Source: SAR324 cluster bacterium lautmerah10 | Lineage (GTDB): Bacteria > SAR324 > NAC60-12 | DNA length: 35,381 bases | NCBI GenBank assembly: GCA_001469005.2 | Contig: LNZD02000046.1 | Location: forward strand, 1-35,381 | Reading direction: 5' to 3' | Shown: positions 1-6,335 of the stretch, piece by piece | Layout: every line of letters starts with the position of its first letter | How positions within the stretch are numbered: the stretch's first letter is position 1 | Program-made: the position numbers and the translations under genes | Notes under the pieces: model-generated | The model's input: only the letters and a program-made list of their open reading frames with translations | What the model was told of the DNA's origin: nothing | Databases searched by the model: none

Positions 1-90
1 AATTTATCTGAAGCTCCCTCAAGCATGGCTTTCCAAGGAGCAAATCCTCTCTCCAATTTACCTTCCAGTTTTACGATCATTTTATCCTTT

Positions 91-118
91 AGTTATGAAT
101 TTTTAGTTATGAATTTTT
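91..118. repeat. 14-bp direct tandem repeat, two copies
   Basis: The 14-base unit AGTTATGAATTTTT occurs twice head to tail at 91-104 and 105-118. It lies just upstream of a degenerate coding fragment. It may be a replication slippage product; no function is evident. Confidence 0.7.
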
Positions 119-145
119 TGCCAGTGAAAAGGGTAACTTATCCTC

Positions 146-274
146 ATGGACTGGAGCAACCGTTTCAACTTCGGCAGTTTTTTTGTCACCTACTGCACTT
201 TCCAGATACCTTGGGAAGTGATCGAGAAAAAAGGTGGGCCCAGGGGCTTTACAAATTTGCAAAAATTTACATGA
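146..274 (+). pseudogene. degenerate coding fragment, family member A
   Basis: Reading from ATG at 146 gives a 42-residue peptide whose start (DWSNRFNFGSFFVTYCTF) closely matches the peptide at 1529-1636 (DWRNRFTFGEFIVSYCTF). Both then share an EV(I/L)EKKGG segment, and the fragment at 3158-3352 shares EVIEKK. There is no ribosome binding site and no recognisable domain. I read it as the remnant of a short gene that was present in several copies; the parent family is unknown to me. The similarity at peptide level with synonymous and conservative changes suggests it was once translated. Confidence 0.45.
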
Positions 275-417
275 TTCAGAAATTGTGCAGTATTGGTAAA
301 AGCTGGAAACCGTTAAGAAAACGGGAAGCGGGAGAGGCCGACACCTTTGTCCTGAACAGGATTCGGATCCAACAGAGGTTACGGTCCGCTACCAAAATAG
401 GCACGGTGTGTTTTGGC

Positions 418-1092
418 TTATTCAAACCCAACCGGACAATCGCTCCGGCTGAGTATTCTCTTCCCTTCCTCAAGTCCGAGAATCATTTGAGGAATCCTCT
501 CAAACAATGACTGAATCTTTTCTCCTGATGGATTTTCCAATGTTGGAGAAGACTTGCTGTTCCACCCGTTGATATATTTCGGACAACAGGTTTGATGGAC
601 TCGACTGGGGTCGCCACCGAATTCAGGTAGTTTTCCACGAGAAGTATCAAAGTCCTTAAAATATATCCTGGATTCGGCAGGTCGGGTTTTTGTTGGAGGA
701 ACATCAGGAACATCATCTTGAATCCTACAGGCTTCCTCAAAAAGCATGAACATAACACCATTATACCCAGGGTGATCGACCATGAGTGTTGAGAAGCAGC
801 AGGTTGCAGTGGTTCTTTTGGAACGACCGTCTTCCCGGAGGAGAACAACTCTGAGATGTTCTTCTCCCCGAACAACATCGATATCATTGTCCCAGTATGA
901 GAGGGTTGGAACGATGGGGACTTTGGGTCCTCCCATCACTGAAGCCCATTCAAGGTGCTGGTAGCAATCTACGCAGCAACATTCCATGACCCTCCTGGGG
1001 CGGCCGTGACTCATCTTGATGAGGACTTCTCCGCATTGGCAGGATATTTCCTTCTCAGTTGGGTCGCAGTTGTCATAAATCTTGTCGAACAT
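418..1092 (-). CDS. GFA/CENP-V-like zinc-binding protein (DUF6151-like)
   Basis: The 224-residue product has near its start a C-Q-C-G motif followed about 20 residues later by an E-C-C-C-V-D-C cluster, then a second C-C pair around residue 98. This spacing resembles the glutathione-dependent formaldehyde-activating (GFA)/CENP-V fold, in which such cysteines bind zinc. Family members are small soluble proteins, and most have no proven substrate. The C-terminal 80 residues are not typical of the short GFA domain. No clear Shine-Dalgarno precedes the ATG at 1092, but downstream alternatives would remove the first cysteine pair. It stands alone on the minus strand among other small minus-strand genes. 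The family assignment is by motif only; enzymatic function is not inferred. Confidence 0.6.
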   Translation of the reverse strand: MFDKIYDNCDPTEKEISCQCGEVLIKMSHGRPRRVMECCCVDCYQHLEWASVMGGPKVPIVPTLSYWDNDIDVVRGEEHLRVVLLREDGRSKRTTATCCFSTLMVDHPGYNGVMFMLFEEACRIQDDVPDVPPTKTRPAESRIYFKDFDTSRGKLPEFGGDPSRVHQTCCPKYINGWNSKSSPTLENPSGEKIQSLFERIPQMILGLEEGKRILSRSDCPVGFE

Positions 1093-1184
1093 GGATCTAG
1101 CCTAAAAAGAAGGAGTTTTTGGGGTTTTGATGACTCACGGTTCTGCCTCTTGAACCCGAAACCGAGCAAGGCGTTGTGGAGTGA

Positions 1185-1448
1185 TCAACTCGCAGGTAAC
1201 GCCATAACCGGGTTAATGACGGCGTCTGTCATTGCTCGTATAGGTTCAAACATTTCGTCAATGGCTTCAAAAGTTTCTGCCTCAACAATCATCCAAAGTG
1301 TATGAGCCGGCCTACTGGATACCAAATTATGAATCTTAACTCCTTTCTGCTCTGCACTCTTAAGGGCATCTCTCAGAATTTTCTTTTTCTCCGGATCGTT
1401 AGCCAGGCACGTCTCATAGGAATGAGTAGCTTGAATATGAAACAACAT
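1185..1448 (-). CDS. small dimeric alpha+beta-barrel-like protein (DUF3303/GYD-like)
   Basis: The 87-residue protein starts MLFHIQATHSYETC and contains a helix of charged residues, then a strand with W-M-I-V-E-A (about 59-64) and a second helix F-E-A-I-D-E-M-F. This pattern is typical of short ferredoxin-like dimeric barrels of the DUF3303/GYD type, mostly of unknown function. I chose ATG at 1448 over the longer frame from 1526 because an AAGGAG box lies five bases upstream and the extra 26 residues are unlike the family. It is one of three such small barrel-like proteins in the first 4 kb (also 1723-2022 and 3420-3830), suggesting a shared theme such as small-molecule oxidation or stress response, which is only inference. 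Confidence 0.6.
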   Translation of the reverse strand: MLFHIQATHSYETCLANDPEKKKILRDALKSAEQKGVKIHNLVSSRPAHTLWMIVEAETFEAIDEMFEPIRAMTDAVINPVMALPAS

Positions 1449-1528
1449 AATAACTCCTTGGGTTTGAGTTTGAATATAGGATGTTATGGGTGACCTATAC
1501 TTGCCAGAATCTGGAACTAAGGTCAATA

Positions 1529-1636
1529 GACTGGCGCAACCGTTTCACCTTCGGGGAGTTTATTGTCTCCTATTGCACGTTTGAGATGGCCAGGGAAGTG
1601 TTGGAGAAAAAAGGTGGAACCAATGATGGTGGCTGA
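1529..1636 (+). pseudogene. degenerate coding fragment, family member B
   Basis: An open stretch of 35 codons to a TGA at 1634-1636 encodes a peptide that matches the fragment at 146-274 over about 30 residues, including the start D-W-x-N-R-F, a V-(S/T)-Y-C-T-F block and E-V-(L/I)-E-K-K-G-G. No in-frame start with a ribosome binding site is visible. It overlaps no convincing gene and lies between two minus-strand genes. I interpret it as the second decayed copy of the same unknown short gene. Confidence 0.45.
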
Positions 1637-1722
1637 ACAAATCGAACTATATTGAGCCTTTCCCAGCGCTCTGGCTTAGTATAGGGCTAATTAGAATTTC
1701 TTCTTATCAGCCCTGACTGGAA

Positions 1723-2022
1723 TTACATAAGTTGTCTCGCTGTTATGTGAGAAACCCAGTTAAAACCTAACTCTTCCAGCGATTTGTAAATTTCACTGAA
1801 ATCCTCATCTTGATTTACTGCATCCCAAGCAGAACCCCAAGCGGCAGCATTTTCAAACCTCGCAGTAAAAGCCAGGTTACCCATTTGAGCACCGGATAAT
1901 GCATAGAGATTAACTTCTTTAGCTCCATATTTTTTCCATATCTCAGCAAATTTTTCAGCAAGTTCTATTTGCTTATTAATTGTTCCTGATTTGGGAGTAT
2001 ATACCCAAGTTGATGTCACCAT
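1723..2022 (-). CDS. small dimeric alpha+beta-barrel-like protein (DUF6854-like)
   Basis: The 99-residue product begins MVTSTWVYTPKSG and has the layout strand, helix (IELAEKFAEIWKKYGA), strands (VNLYALSG and LAFTARF), then a helix W-x-x-A-W-D-A-V-N. This is the pattern of stress-responsive or ABM-type alpha+beta-barrel proteins that form dimers. No catalytic residues can be assigned. The ATG at 2022 has an AAGGAC box four bases upstream, supporting the start. The gene stands alone; the flanking intergenic stretches of about 270 bases hold decayed fragments. Confidence 0.6.
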   Translation of the reverse strand: MVTSTWVYTPKSGTINKQIELAEKFAEIWKKYGAKEVNLYALSGAQMGNLAFTARFENAAAWGSAWDAVNQDEDFSEIYKSLEELGFNWVSHITARQLM

Positions 2023-2135
2023 AATTGTCCTTAATTAGAATTTAAGACGTGCACAAAATGAATACACCAAAACTTTTAAAAACTTTCAAGGGGTGACTAA
2101 ATCATCGGACTCAGAATCTTTTTTCCGTTATGGGG

Positions 2136-2189
2136 ATGTGGGAAGTGCTTGAAAACAATTTGACCATGCGGGAACGTGAAGAATCCTGA
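2136..2189 (+). pseudogene. possible degenerate fragment, family member D
   Basis: A 17-codon stretch starts M-W-E-V-L-E-N-N, resembling the (P/M)-x-E-V-(I/L)-E-K-K core of the fragments at 146-274, 1529-1636 and 3158-3352. The match is short, so this is a weak member of the set. Nothing else is seen in the gap 2023-2292. Confidence 0.2.
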
Positions 2190-2292
2190 TGATCGTTTCA
2201 AACTAGGAAGAAAGCTATGGAACCCTGTAAGAGAAAAAAGAGGAACCGGGGCAAGTAACCCCGGATAAACTAATTTTTTAACTTTTAAAAAC

Positions 2293-2796
2293 CTATCTTA
2301 CAACCTTGTACCCTGTTTGATTAAGAATCTCTATGGAATTCCAGAATGCAATGTTTTTAGCTGTTTTAAAACCACTACCATGGTTAAAATCCATTCCTTC
2401 AAATTCTATAGTCGAACCAATAGTAGATTCATTGTTCCATTTAAAATATTTTGAAGGTGCTACTATAGTGCCTTTAAATCTCCAATGAAGTGCTAGTTTA
2501 TCTGGTGGGAATCCTGAAGTTACAAAATCTATTGTCTCGACATCTATGTTATTCACCGATTGGAAAAAATCTTCCCAATAATCTCTGAACTGATCTTTTC
2601 CAACAACCGTCACTCCCCCAGGGGCTCCCTCAGGCATTTTCCGAACTATATCATCTGTATGCTGTTCTACAATCCAATCAACATCTCCGGATTCAATTGC
2701 TTTTTCAAAATCGTCGAGTTGTCCTTGGACCATAAAATCTGGCATAGAACATGAGGACAAAAAAATCACTATGATTGGTAACATTAATTTATGCAT
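2293..2796 (-). CDS. NTF2/SnoaL-like lipoprotein
   Basis: Starting at the ATG at 2796 the 167-residue product has a short signal peptide with a lipobox (L-S-S-C, Cys about residue 17), so it is predicted to be lipid-anchored and face the periplasm. The mature part reads like an NTF2/SnoaL-like cone fold: an opening helix with D-D-F-E-K-A-I-E-S-G-D-V-D-W-I-V, then V-G-K-D-Q-F-R-D-Y-W-E-D-F-F-Q, and several strands including L-A-L-H-W-R-F-K-G. Such proteins may be isomerases, hydrolases or simple ligand binders. The upstream ATG at 2841 would add 15 residues before the signal peptide and is less likely. The ribosome binding site is weak. Confidence 0.65.
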   Translation of the reverse strand: MHKLMLPIIVIFLSSCSMPDFMVQGQLDDFEKAIESGDVDWIVEQHTDDIVRKMPEGAPGGVTVVGKDQFRDYWEDFFQSVNNIDVETIDFVTSGFPPDKLALHWRFKGTIVAPSKYFKWNNESTIGSTIEFEGMDFNHGSGFKTAKNIAFWNSIEILNQTGYKVVR

Positions 2797-2885
2797 TTTA
2801 CATTTGGGGATTGAATTAGACGTGCTGTACGTATCAAACAAAATAAAATTTAACAGGTCAAGAAAAAATTATAATTTTTGCGTTT

Positions 2886-2978
2886 TTAATTATATTTTGC
2901 TTCCAGAGTCCTATTGACGAACCAGCAATAAGCTTCTTCAAAGTGCTCACGCTGTTCTATAAAGAGTCCATGTTTCAT
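2886..2978 (-). CDS. tiny ORF, 30 residues, possibly a gene remnant
   Basis: ATG at 2978 opens a 30-residue frame, with an AAGAGA box about seven bases upstream. Its second half (F-E-E-A-Y-C-W-F) loosely resembles D-Y-K-L-A-Y-H-W-F in the fragment at 3158-3352, so it may be another remnant of the same unknown gene, here on the opposite strand. No domain is recognised. It could equally be chance. Confidence 0.2.
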   Translation of the reverse strand: MKHGLFIEQREHFEEAYCWFVNRTLEAKYN

Positions 2979-3157
2979 GATTCATCTCTTTTAAGTTTCA
3001 AAATACCTAAATCACCCACCGAGTAGAGAAGTAGCAGGTTCTTAAGATACAAGAAGTGTGTTTTTGTGCACCCCCTTAGTTGGTAAATCGCAAATTATAA
3101 TAATTTATGGCGGGTTTGAGAACCATGTTGAAGGGGGGGCAGTCTACTCAGACCTAA

Positions 3158-3352
3158 TCGAGATGCAGAAGCTGGATGATCTGGTATAGGGCCAACAAAG
3201 CCGGGTGGCGAGTCAAAGAAATTAAGTCCACTCATCTAAAAATGGCCTTGGAAGTGATCGAGAAAAAAGACGACTATAAACTCGCCTACCACTGGTTCCC
3301 CACCAAACAAAAAGCAGAAAATTTTTGCCTTGGACGGATCCAGTCCAAGTAG
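3158..3352 (+). pseudogene. degenerate coding fragment, family member C (C-terminal half)
   Basis: An open frame from 3158 to a TAG at 3350-3352 encodes a basic peptide containing A-L-E-V-I-E-K-K-D-D-Y-K-L-A-Y-H-W-F-P and ending in F-C-L-G-R-I-Q-S-K. The EVIEKK core links it to the fragments at 146-274 and 1529-1636, while its end matches a second copy at 3850-3902. The only in-frame ATG near the core is at 3242 and lacks a good ribosome binding site. The parent gene is not recognised. Confidence 0.4.
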
Positions 3353-3419
3353 TAGATTTTTCTTTTTTAAGATGAAAATTAAGAAATGCGCGAATTCAGG
3401 GTTAAATTCAGGAGAGTGT

Positions 3420-3830
3420 ATGGAAATTAAAGAAACCCCTTTTGTTTTAATTGCAAGAGTTATGGTCAAATCGGGTAAAGTTGAAGAATATATGAAGATC
3501 GCATCTACTGTGGATGAGGCGGTTGAAAAAACTGAACCAGGTATGCTCTTTCATCATTTCGATTCTGATCCTGCCAATGAATTAAAATTCGTTTGGACAG
3601 AAATTTATAAAAATGATGAGGCTTTGATTTTTCACATTAACAATCCCCCGGTAGGAGAGTATGTTGAAAAACACTTGGAATTGGCTGAAAGTATCGAAAT
3701 TGAAATTTATGGCCAACTGGCTGATGATACCATTGATATTTTAACTCAAGCATGGGGAGAGGCTAAAATCCCTTTCAAATTGTTCAAAACAACCCGTGTT
3801 GGATATTTTAGACAATCGATTTTCGATTGA
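3420..3830 (+). CDS. ABM-type (antibiotic biosynthesis monooxygenase/quinol monooxygenase-like) protein
   Basis: The 136-residue product has the ABM signature layout: a first strand F-V-L-I-A-R-V-M-V-K-S-G-K, a helix V-E-E-Y-M-K-I-A, then E-P-G-M-L-F-H-H-F-D and K-F-V-W-T-E-I-Y-K-N-D-E-A, followed by a helix with H-I-N-N-P-P. Members of this family are cofactor-free quinol monooxygenases or heme-degrading or aldehyde-related enzymes, acting as dimers in the cytoplasm. The C-terminal 40 residues extend beyond the usual 95-105 residue domain. I chose ATG at 3420 because an AGGAG box lies about six bases upstream; an ATG at 3330 in the same frame overlaps a decayed fragment. Exact substrate is unknown. 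Confidence 0.7.
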   Translation: MEIKETPFVLIARVMVKSGKVEEYMKIASTVDEAVEKTEPGMLFHHFDSDPANELKFVWTEIYKNDEALIFHINNPPVGEYVEKHLELAESIEIEIYGQLADDTIDILTQAWGEAKIPFKLFKTTRVGYFRQSIFD

Positions 3831-3849
3831 GTTCAAAACCAAAAATTTT

Positions 3850-3902
3850 TTAACCAAAAGGAAGCAATTTTTAGTCTTGGACGGATCGGGTCGAGGCATT
3901 AA
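3850..3902 (+). repeat. copy of the C-terminal end of fragment C
   Basis: This stretch repeats about 55 bases found at 3303-3360, with the shared core CTTGGACGGATC. In the matching frame both encode F-(C/S)-L-G-R-I-(Q/G)-S-(K/R) just before a stop codon (TAG at 3350, TAA at 3900). The copies flank the ABM gene on both sides, so the gene may have been carried or duplicated with this sequence. Confidence 0.5.
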
Positions 3903-3941
3903 GTTTTCATTACGGCACAACATCATTGAGAAGGAATGCAT

Positions 3942-4304
3942 ATGACGAAAATTCTTTATCTAGGGACTCATGGAACGGATGATCCCACCCGGGCTTCTAT
4001 GCCCTTTCACATGGCTTTGGGGGCGGTTGAGGGAGGACACGCCGCTGAAATCAATTTAGCAGGCGATGCGGTTGTTTGTATTCAGGACAAGATCATTGAG
4101 AGCATCAAAGGAGTCGGGATGCCCTCCTTAAAAGAACTCATGGAAAACATTTTGAATGAAAAAGTTCCCATTTATATATGAGGAGGCTGCGCAGAGGCAC
4201 GTGGTGTCTCAGAAAGTGATCTGATTGGAAAGAATGCGAAAATCATCAATCCGAAAATAGCGGCGGATCTTGTTGTAGAAGCGGATCGGGTTGTGACATT
4301 TTAA
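3942..4304 (+). CDS. DsrE-like protein, probable selenoprotein (TGA read as Sec at residue 80)
   Basis: Reading through the TGA at 4179-4181 gives a 120-residue protein, the normal size for the DsrE/DsrF-like fold. The start M-T-K-I-L-Y-L-G-T-H-G-T-D-D-P-T-R-A is a typical DsrE N-terminus. The TGA falls in the segment V-P-I-Y-I-[TGA]-G-G-C-A-E-A-R-G-V, where relatives normally have cysteine (I-Y-V-C-G-x-C-x-x-A-R-G). Forty sense codons in the same frame follow to a TAA at 4302, keeping the family's conserved end. This gives a U-x-x-C redox motif (U80, C83). DsrE-like proteins take part in sulfur transfer or thiol redox reactions in the cytoplasm. ATG 3942 is preferred over ATG 3936 because of an AAGGA box six bases upstream. 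The alternative is a nonsense-mutated pseudogene; no selenium genes lie in the window. Confidence 0.75.
4194..4210 (+). promoter_or_regulatory. candidate bacterial SECIS hairpin
   Basis: Directly downstream of the in-frame TGA (4179-4181), GAGGCAC at 4194-4200 pairs with GTGTCTC at 4204-4210 (seven pairs including one G-U), with a GTG apical loop, or CGTGG if the closing pair opens. The loop starts about 19 bases after the TGA and has G among its first bases. This fits the known spacing and loop features of bacterial SECIS elements bound by SelB. The assignment was made by eye; no folding energy was computed. Confidence 0.55.
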
Positions 4305-4324
4305 TTTAAAAAAAGGAGATTCTC

Positions 4325-4423
4325 ATGACTGCAATTGTAAAGACCTGGCATTGGCAAGTCAGTGATGTTGCTGAATTTTAAAAACTTCGTGAACAGAAAC
4401 CCAATTTGAGTTTGCTCATTTAA
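4325..4423 (+). pseudogene. broken short ORF with a strong ribosome binding site
   Basis: An AAAGGAG box precedes ATG at 4325 and opens M-T-A-I-V-K-T-W-H-W-Q-V-S-D-V-A-E-F, then TAA at 4379-4381, then 13 further codons (K-L-R-E-Q-K-P-N-L-S-L-L-I) to a second stop. The good ribosome binding site with an early stop suggests a gene that lost most of its length. I do not recognise the family. It may once have been translated together with the DsrE-like gene ending 20 bases upstream. Confidence 0.35.
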
Positions 4424-4436
4424 CCCAAGGAACCAT

Positions 4437-5525
4437 TTGTCGGACTCTCCGTTGAAAACCTATCGTATCGGAATCATGCCTGCGGACGGGATTGGCCCAG
4501 AGATCAGTGAATCCACAAAACGGATTCTGGATGAATCCCTAGGAAAGCATTTTCAGGGATCCTTGGAATGGATAGAACTTCCGGTGGGTTGGCAGGCCCT
4601 TGAGCAAAATAAGCCGCCTCTTCCCCGGGAAACCCTGGATGAACTGGAAAAATGTGATGCCTGGGTGATGGGCCCTCATGACTCGGCCTCGTATCCGGAA
4701 GCATTTCAGCAGTCCCTGAATCCGAGCGGAGCGATCCGCAAGCATTTTGATCTTTATGCTAACATCCGTCCTGCCAGAACGGTCAAGGGGCTGGGGGATT
4801 CCAGGAAGAACTTCGATCTGGTCATCGTCCGGGAAAACACCGAAGGGTTTTATGCCGACCGCAACATGCATCTGGGAATTGGAGAGTTCATGCCTCATCC
4901 GGATACGGCCCTCGCGGTGGGAGTCTTTACCCGGAATGCCTGCGAAAGGATCGCCCGAACCGCCTTCGAGTTGGCGATGATCCGAAAGAAAAAAGTCAGT
5001 CTCATCCACAAAGCGAACGTGCTTCGAACCACCTACGGGCTTTTCCTGGAGTGCTGCGAAAAGGTTTCCAGGGATTTTCCGGAAGTCGCCGTCAACGATT
5101 TCCATATCGATGCCGTTGCCGCGCTTTTGGTCCGTGAACCGGAGGAATTCGATGTGATTGTGACCACGAACATGTTTGGAGATATCCTTTCCGACCTCAC
5201 TGCAGAACTGGCGGGCAGTCTCGGAATGGGGGCCGCATTGAACGCCGGAAGCCTGAAGGCCATGGCCCAGGCAGCCCATGGCTCTGCTCCCTCCCTGCGG
5301 GGAAAAAACCTGGCCAATCCCTGCGGTTTGATCCTCTCCTCGGCGATGCTGCTTCAATGGCTGGGCAACCGGGATCAAAACCCTGGGTTGATTCAGGCTG
5401 CGGATGCCATCGAAAGTACGGTGTACCGAACCCTGGAATTCCGCGGACGTTCCCAGGACCTTGGAGGCAGCCTTGGAACCCGTGAATTGACCGATGCGAT
5501 GCTGATGGAACTGCAAAATTCCTGA
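4437..5525 (+). CDS. isocitrate/isopropylmalate dehydrogenase family protein
   Basis: The 362-residue enzyme belongs to the decarboxylating beta-hydroxyacid dehydrogenase family, which oxidises a 2-hydroxyacid with NAD(P) and a divalent metal. Visible motifs are P-A-D-G-I-G-P-E near the start, substrate-loop arginines in N-P-S-G-A-I-R-K and N-I-R-P-A-R, V-R-E-N-T-E-G-F-Y, the catalytic lysine in H-K-A-N-V-L-R, and the metal-binding aspartates in I-D-A-V-A and T-N-M-F-G-D-I-L-S-D. A G-S-A-P-S-L-R-G-K segment replaces the usual G-S-A-P-D-I-A-G-K, one hint that it is not standard LeuB. Start is TTG at 4437 with an AAGG box; an ATG inside would remove the first strand. Isopropylmalate, tartrate/malate or homoisocitrate are possible substrates. 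No leucine genes are nearby, so the pathway is uncertain. A small ORF follows two bases later. Confidence 0.85.
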   Translation: MSDSPLKTYRIGIMPADGIGPEISESTKRILDESLGKHFQGSLEWIELPVGWQALEQNKPPLPRETLDELEKCDAWVMGPHDSASYPEAFQQSLNPSGAIRKHFDLYANIRPARTVKGLGDSRKNFDLVIVRENTEGFYADRNMHLGIGEFMPHPDTALAVGVFTRNACERIARTAFELAMIRKKKVSLIHKANVLRTTYGLFLECCEKVSRDFPEVAVNDFHIDAVAALLVREPEEFDVIVTTNMFGDILSDLTAELAGSLGMGAALNAGSLKAMAQAAHGSAPSLRGKNLANPCGLILSSAMLLQWLGNRDQNPGLIQAADAIESTVYRTLEFRGRSQDLGGSLGTRELTDAMLMELQNS

Positions 5526-5527
5526 TC

Positions 5528-5764
5528 ATGCCTGCGGAGGACGTTCCAAAAAACAGGGGTTGGTTCCGAAAAATCCTCACTTTGGGAAGAGGAAACCTTA
5601 AGGATCCAGAAAAACCTGAAAAGGATGCTGAATCAGGGGAAAAAGGTATTGAAGGAAAATACCACCGAAGGATCAGCGCTTGGGAAGATCATGCTGAAAA
5701 GGCAAGGGACACTCCGGATCAAGTCCTGAAGGTCGTGAAGAAGTGGATTTCCGAAACCTCTTGA
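5528..5764 (+). CDS. small basic protein with a FliF C-terminus-like tail
   Basis: The 78-residue product has no signal or membrane segment and is rich in Lys, Glu and Gly in its first half. Its end, A-R-D-T-P-D-Q-V-L-K-V-V-K-K-W-I-S-E, resembles the extreme C-terminus of the flagellar MS-ring protein FliF (pattern N-P-x-x-V-A-x-V-I-R-x-W), the part that binds FliG. The rest of FliF is absent. The ATG lies two bases after the dehydrogenase stop, so the two are probably co-transcribed. fliL is 2.4 kb away. The FliF link is by eye and may be coincidental; otherwise it is a hypothetical protein. Confidence 0.55.
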   Translation: MPAEDVPKNRGWFRKILTLGRGNLKDPEKPEKDAESGEKGIEGKYHRRISAWEDHAEKARDTPDQVLKVVKKWISETS

Positions 5765-5773
5765 AGGATTGTT

Positions 5774-6058
5774 TCAATCTTCAGAATCCGGTTTCATCTT
5801 CGCTTTCAGGTTTGCAAGCTCCGCTTCCAGGTTTTGATCCTCTTTTTTGGGTGCATTGGAAGTCTCATCAATCTGACGCGTTTTCCACTGATTCCAGATG
5901 CGCTGGAAGAGCCAGGCCCCTCCCAAAAGCGTTCCTGCCGCAAATGCTAATCCGAGAATCGCTCCAAGCAGGGAGATCAAAAGGTAACCTCCCAAGACCA
6001 CTCCTGCAGAGATGACCACCCAGCGCCAAGGTTTTCCTTGTCCTATTTTTTGGATCAT
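5774..6058 (-). CDS. small membrane protein, hypothetical
   Basis: The 94-residue protein has a basic start (MIQKIGQGKPWRW) followed by one long or two close hydrophobic segments from about residue 14 to 52, rich in Gly, Ala and Leu. A charged helix with heptad-like Leu spacing (L-E-A-E-L-A-N-L-K-A-K-M-K) ends the chain. This suggests an inner-membrane hairpin with a short cytoplasmic coiled coil. It converges with the small gene ending at 5764. I do not recognise the family. Confidence 0.6.
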   Translation of the reverse strand: MIQKIGQGKPWRWVVISAGVVLGGYLLISLLGAILGLAFAAGTLLGGAWLFQRIWNQWKTRQIDETSNAPKKEDQNLEAELANLKAKMKPDSED

Positions 6059-6152
6059 GATCCGATTCGTTGTATGCTTAACACAAAACAGTTTTTGATG
6101 ATACGGATTGGTTTGCGGAATGCTCCACTGGAGATGCTGAAAAAGAGTTGAT

Positions 6153-6335
6153 ATGGGATTTATCCCTCTGAAAAGTCATAAGACCATTTTAATCGTTTCG
6201 ATCCTTGCAACGATCCTTTATGTCGGCTGTTCGCATCGGGGTTCCTACGAAGAAGGATGTTTGAGGCTCTGTGATGGGCTTGAGGAAAGGAAGCGACCCT
6301 TTGTGAATGTGTTTACAGGCCGTTGCGGTTGTTGA
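6153..6335 (+). CDS. small cysteine-rich lipoprotein, hypothetical
   Basis: The 60-residue product starts with a basic N-terminus, a hydrophobic stretch (T-I-L-I-V-S-I-L-A-T-I-L-Y-V-G) and a cysteine at about residue 26 (Y-V-G-C) consistent with a lipobox. The remaining 34 residues contain four more cysteines, including a C-G-C end, and could be disulfide-bonded in the periplasm. An AAGAG box lies four bases before the ATG. Its short length means a chance frame cannot be excluded. It is divergent from the membrane protein ending at 6058. Confidence 0.5.
   Translation: MGFIPLKSHKTILIVSILATILYVGCSHRGSYEEGCLRLCDGLEERKRPFVNVFTGRCGC

Larger units (their letters stand above)
1..417. other. AT-rich non-coding stretch
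   Basis: I see no intact gene here. The stretch holds a short tandem repeat (91-118) and a degenerate coding fragment (146-274) related to fragments further right. A long plus-strand reading frame crosses it (25-510) but has no ribosome binding site, no recognisable domain, and runs antisense into the better supported gene at 418-1092. Confidence 0.5.
2842..3419. other. AT-rich intergenic stretch with decayed fragments
   Basis: This gap of almost 580 bases has no full-length gene. It contains a tiny minus-strand frame (2886-2978), a homopolymer of seven G at about 3133-3139, and a degenerate plus-strand coding fragment (3158-3352). The last 55 bases of that fragment are repeated at about 3850-3902. 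Confidence 0.5.

Noticed and set aside
25-510. 161-residue plus-strand frame
   Set aside because: It has no ribosome binding site or domain, and runs antisense into the zinc-motif gene at 418-1092.
4539-5516. Long minus-strand frame (325 codons)
   Set aside because: It is fully antisense to the dehydrogenase gene, whose family motifs are clear. The antisense protein has no recognisable motif.
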